Shown: positions 1-9,268 of the stretch, one piece after another
How the letters are laid out: each line of letters starts with the position of its first letter
How positions within the stretch are numbered: position 1 is the stretch's first letter
NCBI GenBank assembly: GCA_026636295.1
Contig: CP089451.1
Location: forward strand, 62,001 to 126,000
Origin: Medakamo hakoo
Lineage: Eukaryota; Chlorophyta; Trebouxiophyceae; Coccomyxaceae
Length of the DNA stretch: 64,000 nucleotides
Direction of reading: 5' to 3'
Notes under the pieces: model-generated
What the model was told of the DNA's origin: nothing
Databases searched by the model: none
The model's input: the letters and a program-made list of their open reading frames with translations, nothing else
Program-made: the position numbers and the translations under genes

Positions 1-1182
1 CCGCCCAGGACGAGCCGGGCGCGACGGTGGCGCCGGGCGCGAGGGCGGCGGCGGCGGGCGCGGACGCCGCGGCCGCCGGGGTGGCAGGCGCGGCCGCGGC
101 CGCTGCGGCCGCGGCCGCTGCGGCCGCGGCCGCGGCGTCGCTGCCCGCGCCGCCGAGGCGCCACCCCTCGCCCAGCGAGGGCGGGCCGGAGGGCGAGGAC
201 GCCGCCGCCGCCGCCGCCGCCGCGCCAAACGGCGTGTAGCCTTCGCCATCGCCCCAGTCCCACGTGTCGTCGACCGCGCCGCCGTGGGCGGAGGCGGGGG
301 CCGGCGGCCACGCCCACGCGCCCAGGGGCGGGGGCGGGCCGTCGGTCGGCAGGCGGGTGCCGTCCGCCGCCGGCGAGTACGGCGGCGGACTGCCCGGCGC
401 AGGCGGTGGCGAGCCCGACCGGCCCAGGTGCGCCAGCAGGTCGCGCCACTCGGCGTTGATGGCGTCGTCCTCGCGCCCGTGCGAGTCGTCAGGCGCGCCG
501 GCGCGGGCGGCGACAGCACGCAGCCGCCGCGGGCGGGCGAGCGCCCGCGTCGGGAGGGGGCGGTGGGTCGCCGCGGGACCGGGCCGCCCCGACGGCGCGG
601 CTGGCGGGCAACGCCGGGCGGCTGCTGTGGGTGTGTGGCGTGGGGGGAGGGGCGGGGGTGAGGCGTGGGCGCGGAGGCGGGGGCGCGGCCCAAATGCTTG
701 GTCCCCAGGCCAAGCGAAAAACGGGCGAGGCAGCCAGCGGAGAGAAGCGGCTGCACCGCGCGAGGCGCGGCGTCACCGCCCGCGCCCGCACGCTCGCCGT
801 GAGCGCGGACATCCACACATGACACTCTCGTGCGCGGGAGGCGGGCGGCGTGAAGGCACAGGCGCCCCCAGTCCCCGTCCCGAGCGTTTGCGGGCGCCAG
901 TGCCGCGCCGAGAAGACACTCGAGCGGGTCTCGTTTCGACGCCGGGCGCGCCGCATGCGGCACCTTTTCCGCACTGGCCACGCGCTGCAGACGCGTTGCA
1001 GGCACTGCTCATGCCCACGCGGGCGCCGGACGTGCGTGCGAGCGGTCGCAAGGCCCTCGAAATGGCGCAAGACTGCAGGCTCCCTGGCTCCCTGGCTCTC
1101 GCTCCGCTCGGCCAGGTCTGTGTGCCCAAATGCCCGGGCACAAAACCCTCGCGCCCGGCACCATGCGGGACTCACCTGCCAT
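1..1182 (-). CDS. Unknown Ala/Pro-rich protein, C-terminus beyond left edge
   Basis: I do not recognise this gene. A 7-nt first coding exon (ATGGCAG, 1182-1176) with a GTGAGT donor joins an exon running from 624 to the left edge. The acceptor is a pyrimidine-rich CCCACAG, the phase is kept, and the intron is 551 nt. The product starts MAAARRCPPAAPSG, then has a short less biased patch (DDAINAEWRDLLAHLG) and a tryptophan/acid patch (VDDTWDWGDGEGY) between long Ala and Pro stretches. These patches, and the absence of a stop across 624 nt, favour this strand over the poly-Ala frame on the plus strand. The C-terminus lies outside the window. The gene is divergent from the small gene at 1519. Confidence 0.55.
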
Positions 1183-1518
1183 GGCGCGCAGCGGCATTGG
1201 CGGCGGAAATGTCCTGGCTAGACACTCCGGGCGGGACAGAGTTGGCGCGACGGCTGCGATGGCCGGCCGCGCGGATAAAGTGAGGCTGGGCGAATGCCCT
1301 CCCCTATCTTGGTATGAGGCGTGGTAGGGCCCCCCTGTGCAGTCTCGCGTTGCTGTGTAGCTCGGTCGGACGCCCCCCGCCGGTCGGCCCGCCCGTCATG
1401 CTGCGCCCGCCTGCTCGCCCACCCCTCCTCGCCCGCGCCCGCGCCCGCGCCCACTTGAAACCCTTAGCCACACTTCCTGCGCGTCTGCACGCGCGGCCTG
1501 CGGCTTCGGGGCGCGAGG
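1183..1518. promoter_or_regulatory. Divergent intergenic region
   Basis: This 336-bp gap separates two divergently transcribed start codons (1182 on minus, 1519 on plus), so it presumably holds both promoters. A TA-containing patch (GCGGATAAAGTGAGG, about 1270) is the only AT-richer element. I see no repeat or RNA gene. Confidence 0.35.
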
Positions 1519-1983
1519 ATGGTGCGTGAATTCCGCAACCAAATGCGGCGGCCAGAAAAAAAAAAACCCACTCTCACTCTCACTCTCCCCCTGCCTCCCC
1601 GCCCGCCCAACCAACCAGGCACGCCGCCACAAACCCCAGACCTCTTCACCTTGGCCGCCTCCCTCATCTCAGCCGCCGCCGACGCAGGCGCGGACGCGCT
1701 CGCCTCCGCCGGCATCTGCGAAGCCGAAGCCCGCAAGGCCGGGCAGGAGTGGGTGGAAGGCGTGAGCGCGGCGCGGGCCGCGCCGTCGTCCAAGGCTGCT
1801 GCGTCCCCGCCGCCGCAGGCGTCGCCGTCCTCGCCAAACGCTCCTCCACCCACGGGCCGGACCCCGACCATCGTCCCACCGCGCCCGCTGGGTGAGGCGA
1901 TCGCCTCGCTGGAGGCCGAGGTCGCGGCCGCGCGCGCGGCGGTCGCCAAACTGAAGAAGGAGCCGGGCGGCGGTGGTGGGTGA
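1519..1983 (+). CDS. Small unknown protein (123 aa) with C-terminal helix
   Basis: Not recognised. Exon 1 holds only 7 coding bases (ATGGTGC, 1519-1525), followed by a GTGAAT donor. Exon 2 is 1619-1983 after a CCAACCAACCAG acceptor, and phase 1 is kept. The spliced protein starts MVRTPPQTPDLFTLAAS. An amphipathic N-terminal helix contains AGQEWVEGVS, a Pro/Ser-rich linker follows, and the end is a charged helix (EAIASLEAEVAAARAAVAKL) with a Gly tail. Unspliced reading through an A-run and CT repeats would give a much less natural N-terminus, which supports the intron. No signal peptide or membrane segment is evident. Confidence 0.6.
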   Translation: MVREFRNQMRRPEKKKPTLTLTLPLPPRPPNQPGTPPQTPDLFTLAASLISAAADAGADALASAGICEAEARKAGQEWVEGVSAARAAPSSKAAASPPPQASPSSPNAPPPTGRTPTIVPPRPLGEAIASLEAEVAAARAAVAKLKKEPGGGGG

Positions 1984-2379
1984 GCACGCAAGGAGCACAC
2001 GGGGCGCACACACGCCTCCCACGTGTGTGTCCGTGCTCCCTGAGAGAGCGCGCCGCCCTGGACGGCGATGCGGGAGGGAGGCTTGTACGCCGCCCAGTAG
2101 AGAGAGAAAGAGAGAGAGAGAGAGAGACCCTGTCGAAAATTTTGGCTTTCCTTTTCATTTTTGCACCACCCGCCCGGGCCATACATCCATCCACGCACAC
2201 ACGCGCCGAGACGCCCAGCGACGCCTCCAAAAACTAAACACACATGTACACACACACACACACGCACACGCAGCAGTGATTGTTTTGCTCCAGCCCTAAC
2301 GTCAATGCAGAGAGAGGAGGGGGCGCGACGAGCCCACCTAGGGGGCCCCGAAAAAAAAAACGCGCCTCCACCTCATGTT
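1984..2379. other. Convergent intergenic region with simple repeats
   Basis: Holds the 3' ends of the small plus-strand gene and of PEX11. It contains an AG-rich microsatellite (about 2100-2127), a CA-rich stretch (about 2249-2272) and an A-run (about 2351-2360). No gene is seen. Confidence 0.5.
2100..2127. repeat. (AG)n microsatellite
   Basis: A nearly pure AG dinucleotide run downstream of the small plus-strand gene. Confidence 0.85.
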
Positions 2380-2694
2380 TCAAGCCGCTTTCAGCGACAG
2401 CTCTTTCGGCACCAGCCCGGCCGCCGCTTCCGCCGCCCGCCGCGCCGCGACCGCCGCTTCCGTGGCAGCGACGACAGGGGCGGAGGCGGAGGACGCGGGC
2501 GCGGGCGCGGGCGCTCCACCCGCCGCGGCGCGGACGACAGCAGGGTACAGGAAGTAGCAGTTGAGCGCGGACGCGGCCACGCCGATCGCGCCCACGGTGC
2601 GGGGCTTCCACGGCCGCAGCCCCAGCAGGCCGATGGCGAGGAGGGCCTGACATTGGCAGTGGAGGAGAGTGTTTTTGTGTGTGAGGGTGCCGGC

Positions 2695-2749
<55 letters not shown>

Positions 2750-3651
2750 TGTGTTTCCCACCCCCCCTCCCACCACGCACCTGCAGGCCGGCGTGGACCA
2801 GCACCAGAATGCGCCGGTCGATCTCCGCCGCCGCTTTGGCCTGGCGCGCCCGCCACGCAGGCACGGTCTCGCCCGGCCGCTTCGTCGCCGCCAGCACGCC
2901 GATTTCCTCGCACTCCTGGAGCAGCGTGCACACGGACCCGCCAAACCAGGCCCACAGCGAGACTTTTTGCCAGCGGGCGACCTTTTTGGCGTCCGTCGTC
3001 AGGCCCGCCTGGCCCGCCCACACCACGTGGTCGGCCGCGAAATAGACGGCCATGAGCACGGATTTCAGCTGGGGTGTTTTGGGGGGTGGGGAGGGTGTGT
3101 GGGCGGCGGAAGGGATGGAATGGGCGATGGATGGCATGGGATCGCACGTGGAGGACGCGGTGGAGCACACACACAGTGCGGGGCGCGACGGTGCCGGCCG
3201 CAACGCAGCCCACGCCCCCCTCCCAAGCTCACCTTGGCAATGGCCTGCTTGTGGACGGGCACGCCCCGCACAAAGTGCGGGTCCAGCAGCACGGGCGTCA
3301 TGGATTCCAGCGGGCGGAAGACCCGGAAGATTTTGCGGCCCGCGGCGACGGAGGCCTGCACTTTGCGCGCGTTGCCGGGCGCGCCGGCGGACGCCCACAT
3401 GGCCGCGTACTGGATCAGCGCCGTCAGCTTGTCTTTGCCGTCGGACTTGGCCAGGAAGCCGTTGAGGGCCTGTCGGGGTGGTGGGCGTGGGATGGGAGTG
3501 GGGGCGTGGAGGTTGAGGGGAGGGGAGGGGAGAGAGGTTGCGCTCTGGCGGCCCGCTCCGAGGCGGCCGGGGTGGAAGGGCGGGTGAAGGCCTCCCTTCC
3601 ATCCCACCCACGTCCACTCCTCACCTTCAGATGGTCGGCGGCCGTCGCCAT
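2380..3651 (-). CDS. PEX11: Peroxisomal biogenesis factor 11 (PEX11)
   Basis: PEX11 proteins remodel and elongate the peroxisomal membrane before fission. Four exons give 272 aa: 3651-3625, 3469-3233, 3068-2781, 2646-2380. All junctions are GT-AG and phase 0. The start MATAADHLK is followed by the family signature GKDKLTALIQYAAMWASAG, then ARKVQASVAAGRKIFRVFR. The third exon carries the amphipathic and membrane-associated middle (WFGGSVCTLLQECEEIG). The last exon has a hydrophobic C-terminal segment (ALLAIGLLGL ... VGAIGVAASALNCYFLYP). Intron 3 contains a long GT microsatellite. The gene is divergent from the GFA gene. Assignment is by family sequence pattern; which PEX11 subtype is not resolved. 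Confidence 0.9.
2699..2748. repeat. (GT)n microsatellite in PEX11 intron 3
   Basis: About 24 uninterrupted GT units. It is CA on the transcribed strand and lies inside the third intron. Confidence 0.95.
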
Positions 3652-4094
3652 GGTAGCAGGGAGAGGCGAGCGCTGGTGGCGGAGGCCTGTGGGCGTGCGT
3701 GCGCACGGAGAGAGAGGTGTCGTGAGTCGATGGGGGGCGAGCCCGCTCAGCAGGTGTGCGGCGTGTCGCAAAAAAGCGGCCGCGCGCCGTCGCTGGAACG
3801 GATGCGTTCCACCACCGCGCTCACTCCTGTAAGGGCACAGACATCCGCACCTGACTCACGGATGAAGAGAGGGGCGAAAGACGGAGCGCGGGTGGGGGGG
3901 AGGAACGACGGCCTCGCAACGCCGCGGCGAGAGAGGAAAAAAACGGCGAGTGAATGGGCCGGCGCCCCCCGGCCAGCAGCTTCATTCTCCCGTTCCGGAA
4001 GGCGCGGCCGCCGCCCACCGCGCCCGCCCAGGACACACACCAGCTGAAGCTGCACACGCAGCAGCTGCGACTGCGCCGCGCTCAATTGCAACTC
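3652..4094. promoter_or_regulatory. Divergent intergenic region, PEX11 / GFA gene
   Basis: This 443-bp interval separates the two predicted start codons. An upstream in-frame ATG for the GFA gene lies at 3954, so part of the interval could be coding if that start is used. A short A-run occurs near 3936. No other gene is apparent. Confidence 0.35.
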
Positions 4095-4589
4095 ATGCCC
4101 GCCGCGGGCGCGGACGCCGCCAAGCCAGCCACCCCGCCCCCGCCATTCCCACCCCCCCTGTCTCGACCCGGCCCGCCGTCCCCGCTCCCGCCCGGCCTCG
4201 TCACGCACGCGGGCGCCTGCCACTGCGGGTCCGTCCGCTTCGAAGCCGACGCGCCTGCGACGCTGGCCGTCGTCCAGTGCAACTGCTCGCGCTGCGCGCT
4301 CGTCGCCGGGCCGTTTGCGATCGTGCGCGCGTCCCGGTTCCGCCTGGTGGCCGCGGCCGCCCCGCTCACGTCCTACACCTTCAACACGCGGGCCGCGGTC
4401 CACACCTTTTGTTCGGCCTGCGGCGTCCAGGCCTTTTACCGCCCCCGGTCCAACCCAGACTGCGTCAGCGTGCTCCTGCCGGCCCTGGACCAGTCCACGG
4501 TCGAGGGCGTGGTGGAGTCGGCCTTTGACGGCGCGCACTGGGAAGCCGCGTTCGCGGCGGGTGGGGCGCCCAAGCCTGCGGGCGGCTGA
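4095..4589 (+). CDS. GFA-domain (CENP-V / formaldehyde-activating-like) protein
   Basis: The 164-aa protein matches the glutathione-dependent formaldehyde-activating (GFA) zinc fold shared with CENP-V. After a Pro-rich leader come GACHCGSVRFEAD, VVQCNCSRC and a third cysteine cluster (TFCSACGVQAFY). These supply the expected zinc ligands. The second and third clusters are separated by FAIVRASRFRLV and LTSYTFN, typical family spacing. Many members have no proven enzyme activity, so formaldehyde metabolism is only an inference. I chose ATG 4095 because the more distal in-frame ATG at 3954 adds a basic, Pro-rich extension of doubtful value; it could instead be a targeting sequence. The TGA stop overlaps the next gene's ATG (TGATGG). 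Confidence 0.82.
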   Translation: MPAAGADAAKPATPPPPFPPPLSRPGPPSPLPPGLVTHAGACHCGSVRFEADAPATLAVVQCNCSRCALVAGPFAIVRASRFRLVAAAAPLTSYTFNTRAAVHTFCSACGVQAFYRPRSNPDCVSVLLPALDQSTVEGVVESAFDGAHWEAAFAAGGAPKPAGG

Positions 4590-5578
4590 TGGAGACGCCG
4601 ACGACATCCAGTCCGGATAGGGCTGTGCGGGCGCGGACGCCGTCCGCGGCCGGCCTGGGCGTGGAGAGCCCGCGCGCGGTGGGTGGGCGGCCGCTGCCGT
4701 CGCCGCGGCAGCGCTCGTCGCCCGGCCCGCCCCACGACCCGGAGCCCGGCCTGACGCTGGCCCTGTCCAACTTGGACGTGGCACTCCCCTCTGGCCGGCT
4801 CGTCCTGGCGGGCGTGTCCCTGTGTCTGCCACCGGGCGGGCGCGCGTTCGTCGTCGGCCCGTCGGGGTGCGGCAAGTCGCGCCTGCTGCGCGCCGTCGCG
4901 GGCTTGGACCCGCCGCCGCCGCCGCGGGGCGGCGGGCGCGCACCGCCCGTGCTCACACTGGGCGGCCGCCCGCCGGAGGAGTGGGGGCTGCCGGACTGGC
5001 GGGCGCGCGTGCTGTACCTGCCGCCCTCCCCCGCCGGTGCGGCCGCGGCCGCGGCTGGGGGTGGTGGTGGGGGTGGGGGGCGGAACGCCGCCGCCCCGTC
5101 CTCCTCCGCTCGCGCGGGCCCGGGTGGGCCGACGCCCGCGGGCCTGCTGGATGCGGCACGGGGCCTGGCGTCCCAAAGGTCCCGCCCGGGCGGCAGCCCC
5201 GCCGCGGACGGGTCTGCCCGCACCGCGCTGGCCGCCGCGGCGCGCTCCCTCCTCCTCGACCCCGGCTGCCTGGACGCGCCGTGGGCCACGCTGTCGTCCG
5301 GGCAGGCGGCGCGGGCGGCGTTGGCCGTCGCCCTGGTCCTGGCCCCGCCGGTGCTGGTCCTGGACGAGCCGACGGCCGCGCTGGACGGCGCGGCCGTTGC
5401 GGCAGCCGAGAAAGCGCTCGCGGCCTGCGGGTCTGCCCTACTGTGGGTCACGCACGACCCGGCCCAGCCGGGAAGAGTTGGTGGGGCCGGTGCGAGCGTC
5501 TATAGAGTGGTTCCTGGCGCCGGGCCCGGCGGGGCGGCGGGGTTGGTGGAGGAGGAGGGCGGTGGCGGCGGCGGATGA
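4589..5578 (+). CDS. Single-domain ABC ATPase, STAR1/FetA (YbbL)-like
   Basis: The 329-aa protein is a soluble ABC nucleotide-binding domain without membrane spans. Walker A is GPSGCGKS (about residue 93), the signature is LSSGQ, Walker B is VLVLDEPTAALD and the H-loop is WVTHD. Single NBDs of this type normally pair with a separate membrane subunit (plant STAR1 with STAR2; bacterial FetA with FetB); no such partner is in the window. The usual Q-loop glutamine is not visible: the segment reads VLYLPPSPAG and runs into a long Gly/Ala insert. Residues 1-53 are low complexity and may be a leader. The start codon overlaps the stop of the GFA gene, so the two could be dicistronic, or the N-terminus may be set by an unseen intron. 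Confidence 0.78.
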   Translation: METPTTSSPDRAVRARTPSAAGLGVESPRAVGGRPLPSPRQRSSPGPPHDPEPGLTLALSNLDVALPSGRLVLAGVSLCLPPGGRAFVVGPSGCGKSRLLRAVAGLDPPPPPRGGGRAPPVLTLGGRPPEEWGLPDWRARVLYLPPSPAGAAAAAAGGGGGGGGRNAAAPSSSARAGPGGPTPAGLLDAARGLASQRSRPGGSPAADGSARTALAAAARSLLLDPGCLDAPWATLSSGQAARAALAVALVLAPPVLVLDEPTAALDGAAVAAAEKALAACGSALLWVTHDPAQPGRVGGAGASVYRVVPGAGPGGAAGLVEEEGGGGGG

Positions 5579-5947
5579 AAAAAGAAAAGGACAGCACAAA
5601 CGCCCAAAGCACTCTTGACAGCGAAAACACCACACACAGCCGCGCGCTCACGCGCCGCGGCTCTCCCCGACATCCTCTGGCGGCGGGGAGAGAGGTGGGC
5701 GCGTGACGCACCCCAGGGCGTGCGCGTCGCCCCCATGGTCAAAAAAGCTCCCTCCCCCAAGTTTTTGTTTTTCGTTTTTTTCGCCCACCACACCGCCGCG
5801 TGTGTTCCTTTCAGCCTCCCGCACGCAACGGCCGGGCCGGGCCGCGCTCGGCAGGCATCCGACCGGCCTCCACAGAGAGAGCCAGCCGCCGTCTAGGCGC
5901 CGGCCGTCCCCCCCTTTGCCCTGTGTTTCCCCCCCGCTTGTCTCTCA
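5579..5947. other. Convergent 3' intergenic region
   Basis: Lies between the 3' ends of the ABC ATPase and glutamine synthetase. A/T-runs at about 5742-5780 and 5577-5590 are the main features and may take part in 3'-end formation. No gene is seen. Confidence 0.4.
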
Positions 5948-7916
5948 TCAAGCGTCCAGCAGCGTCGTTTCCACGATCAGGCGGCAGACGACGTACGGGT
6001 CCAGGTTGGACGACGGCCGGCGGTCTTCGTAGTAGCCGCACTTGTCGACGGGCACGGTCCGGCCCACGCGGATGGAGCAGCCCCGGTTGGCGACGCCCCA
6101 CGAAAAGTCGTGCATGGAGGACGTCTCGTGCTTGCCGGTCAGGCGGCGCTCGTTGCCCTCGCCGTACGACGCGATGTGGACGGCGTGCCGCTTCTCCAGC
6201 TTGGCGATTTGGGCCTGGATGGCGTCCCAGCCCGTCCCCTCCGCGCGCGTGGCCTTGGTCGAGTAGTTGGTGTGGCCGCCCGCGCCGTTCCAGTCGCCCG
6301 GGATGGGTTTGGGGTCCAGGGTGACGTCGACGTTGTAGAGCTGTGTGGAGGATTGGGGGGGGGAGGCGGGCACGGGTGTTTTGTTTTGGGTGGGTGGGTG
6401 GTGAGACGAGGAGGGGTGCGCCCCACCAGCGGGGTGGACCGCTCGACGGCGACGAGGTTGGCGCAAGGGCCGGCGCCCGCGCGGATCCCTTTGCGCGCGG
6501 AAAAGGGGGGGGGGGCGCAACACCCCCCCCCCCCCCCCCCCCCGTCCACTGTCCAACGCACCTCGCACACGCGCAGCAAAATGTAGCGGCTCATCCACAG
6601 CTGGTCGCCCATCTCAATGCCCTCGCAGGGGCCGACCTGGTACTCCCACTGCGCCGGCATCACCTCGGCGTTGACGCCGGAAATGTTGATGCCGGCAAAG
6701 AGGCAGGCCTTGTAGTGGGCCTCGATGATGTCCCGCCCGATCGCCGCGCCCGCGCCCGCGGAGCAGTAGTACGGCCCCTGCGGGCCCGGGTAGCCCGACG
6801 ACGGCCAGCCCAGCGGCCACTTTGTCTGGGTGTTCAGCAGCGTGTACTCCTGCTCAATGCCAAACCAGGGCTCCTCCGCGGCGGCCTTGGCGCACGCGGC
6901 CGCGCACGCCGCGCGCGTGTTGGTCGGGATGGGGATGAGCTCTTTGGTCGACCCGTCCGCCGCGGGCGGCAGGTAGGCGTCGCACATGACGAGGATGTTG
7001 TCGCCGCCCGGGCGGAAGGGGTCGCGGTAGATGGCGCGGGCGACGAGGTAGACTTCCGAGTCATCGCCGGGCGCCTGGAGCATTGTTGGTGGTGGGGGAG
7101 GGGGGTGTGAGGGGGTGGGTGCCGCCGCGGCTCCCGCCCTCTCTTTCTCCCACCCCGCTCCATCCCGTACCTGGCCCGTCGACGAGCCGTCGTAGTTCCA
7201 CTTGGGCAGGTCTTCGGGCGAAGACGGCACTTTCGTCAGCGTGCGGGTCTTGGAACGGAGGTCCTGTGTGTGTGTGTTTTGATGGGCGGAGAGGGAGAGG
7301 GGGGTGGAACGTGGTGGTTTTTGAGGGCGGCGTCGCGGGGTCGAGGGCGCAAGCTCGAGGCGCAAAGAAAAAGCGCCGTTCCGGAAGCCGCAACCCCTCC
7401 CAACCACGCACCTGGCCCGTGCCGCCGATCCACACATACTCGGCCGTGATCTTGCCGCCCTGTTTGGGAGGGAGGGAGGGCGTGGTGCCGTGAGTTTTTT
7501 TTGCGGGTGTCGGAGAGCCAATGGGCTCTCGGTTAGGGTAAGCGGAGGTTGTTGCACCGCACACAGAGAGAGAAAAAGGGCACGGCCGGGAGGGGCGTCA
7601 GCCCACAGCTCAGCGACCGACACCCTCACGCCAGGGTGGCTTGACATTCTGGCTAAGCTCCGGGCGAAGAGCGGCGGCCGTCCGTCACAGCCGTGAGCCG
7701 TGCGGGCGAGCGCATGCCGCGCAGGCGGTCTCGCGCCTGCCCTGGGCAGAAAAAAAGGCACAGGCGCGTCCAAACGCCGGCCGCCCCCGCACCCACCCGC
7801 TCGCGCACCTGGTCAAGGTCGGCAAAGCGCTGAGGGTAGATGTTGTTGTCAAGCAGGCCGCCCACATTTTCTTTGGGCCCGGAGACCGGGTGGAGGGTGT
7901 GGCCGTTGGCGGCCAT
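5948..7916 (-). CDS. GLN: Glutamine synthetase type II (GSII)
   Basis: Catalyses ATP-dependent amidation of glutamate with ammonium. Five exons give 384 aa: 7916-7809, 7459-7412, 7263-7171, 7074-6562, 6340-5948; every junction is GT-AG and phase 0. Hallmarks in order: EYVWIGGTG and DLRSKTRTL (beta-grasp), [20 protein letters not shown] (metal ligands), [39 protein letters not shown] and [10 protein letters not shown]. All expected catalytic motifs are intact. The N-terminus ([13 protein letters not shown]) lacks an obvious plastid transit peptide, so a cytosolic isoform is likely. Ten A residues directly precede the ATG. Intron 1 (349 nt) holds nothing else visible; intron 4 contains a G11/C21 inverted homopolymer pair. 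Confidence 0.96.
6505..6543. repeat. G11 / C21 inverted homopolymer tracts in GS intron 4
   Basis: An 11-G run (6505-6515) is separated by seven bases from a 21-C run (6523-6543). The pair can form a GC stem, or a G-quadruplex on either strand. Confidence 0.9.
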
Positions 7917-8097
7917 TTTTTTTTTCGGGTCGGGGGGGCACGCGAAAAGTTGATGGCAAACGAGGAAACAGAGGTGTGTGAAAGAAACCCTTCCACGGCC
8001 CCCCAGTCTGGTCTCTTTCTCATCCAGTCACACGCACGGAGCCCGCCCGCCTCCCTTCCCCCCGCCCCCCTCCCCACTCACTCACTCACACACGCAC

Positions 8098-9163
8098 TCA
8101 CCACGGCCTGAGCATGCGGTCAATCACGCCGCCACCCCCGCCCCCTTTCTGCTCCTGCTTCTTCCCACCTCCACCAAACACGCCCGCCAGCAGGCCGAGA
8201 GGGCCGCCGCCAGGAGGGCCGCCAGGGCCGGACTCGCCGCCACCTCCTGCCGCCGCCGCCGCCGCCGCCGCTGCCGACCGGGCAATGGCCGCAAAGCCGG
8301 GCGCGGACCGGAGCGGCTCCAGGTCGGGGTCGCTCGCCAGCCCAGCGGCCAGCTCGCCCCGGTCCAGGCTGCCCGGCGCCTCCACGGCCGCCGCCAAGCA
8401 TGTCAGGCCCGGGTCGACCTGGCCCAGCGCCGCGTACGCGCACGCCATGTTGTACAGGGCGCACGACGCTTCCGCGTCTGAGGGCACGGAAATCTCCAGC
8501 GGCCGTCCCGCCGGGCGCACGGCGGCCGAGCCGGGCAAGTCCAGCGCCCGCTCAAAGAGAGATAAAGCAGCAGCAGCGTCGCCGGAACGTAAGGCAGCTT
8601 CGCCCGCGTCGAGGGCGGCGCGGCAGGTCAGGATTCTGGGAGAGTGCGTGCGTGTGTGGTGGACAGCGGATGAGAGTGGATGGAGCGGGTGGGGTCGGGT
8701 CGGGTCGGGCGAGCGCGCGAGCGCTAGCCGAGCACGAACAAAAATAAAAAACTCACCCGTCGTCCGCCTTGTCCTCGGCTTCCTCGGCTTTGCCGCGCGA
8801 CTTGCGGGCTTTGGTCCGGGCAGCCTTGGCCGCCGTGGTGGCGGGCGTGGAAGCCGTGGTGGGCGGAGGAGGCGTCGCAGAGGCGGCCGGTGACGGCGCT
8901 GCAGCAGTCGTCGTCGGCGCCTCCTCGCCCGCGCCCTCCCGTTCCGCCTTCTCTAAGAAGGCATCGGCAGCCACCAGGTCTTCCGCGCTCAGCCCAGCCA
9001 TGGCCCGGTCCCGGTCTAAAAGAGAGCGGACGCCCGGGTCTTCGGGCGCGGTGGCGCGAGGAATCGGCGCCGACGCGCGCTTGTTCACGCGCGCGTGGCG
9101 GGCCGGGCAGGCGGCTGGCGTGGGTGCCAGCCCATGCCGCTGGAGCTGCAGCGTGCGTTGCAT
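8098..9163 (-). CDS. Plastid-type TPR-like protein
   Basis: Two exons (9163-8757, 8635-8098; GTGAGT donor, phase 2) give 314 aa. The N-terminus (MQRTLQLQRHGLAPTP, rich in Arg/Ala/Ser, no acids for about 40 residues) looks like an organelle transit peptide. A charged linker contains KAARTKARKSRGKAEEAEDK. The second half has a TPR-type helical repeat (ALYNMACAYAALGQVDPGL) ending in the common algal/plant motif DPDLEPLRSAPGF. A Gly-rich tail ends VIDRMLRPW. TPR proteins of this type act as scaffolds; the partner is unknown. Lies head to tail upstream of glutamine synthetase, 181 bp away. Confidence 0.72.
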
Positions 9164-9268
9164 GCTTGGGTGCGGATGGACGGGGCACGACTGCCGCGTG
9201 AGACCGAAGAAAAAGGCGAGTGTGGCTAGGGGGGTGCGCGTTCGTCTTTCCGTTCTAAAAATCTTCTC

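Noticed and set aside
27-239. Poly-alanine frame on the plus strand at the left edge
   Set aside because: It is the complement of an Ala-rich exon of the minus-strand gene, which has better non-repetitive sequence and a spliced start.
2669-3055. Plus-strand frames through the GT microsatellite giving Cys-Val repeats
   Set aside because: They are translations of an intronic microsatellite opposite PEX11.
4589-4750. Reading the GFA and ABC proteins as one fused enzyme
   Set aside because: The frames differ and a TGA intervenes. A splice bypass is possible, but no donor-acceptor pair here is clearly better than the simple two-gene model.
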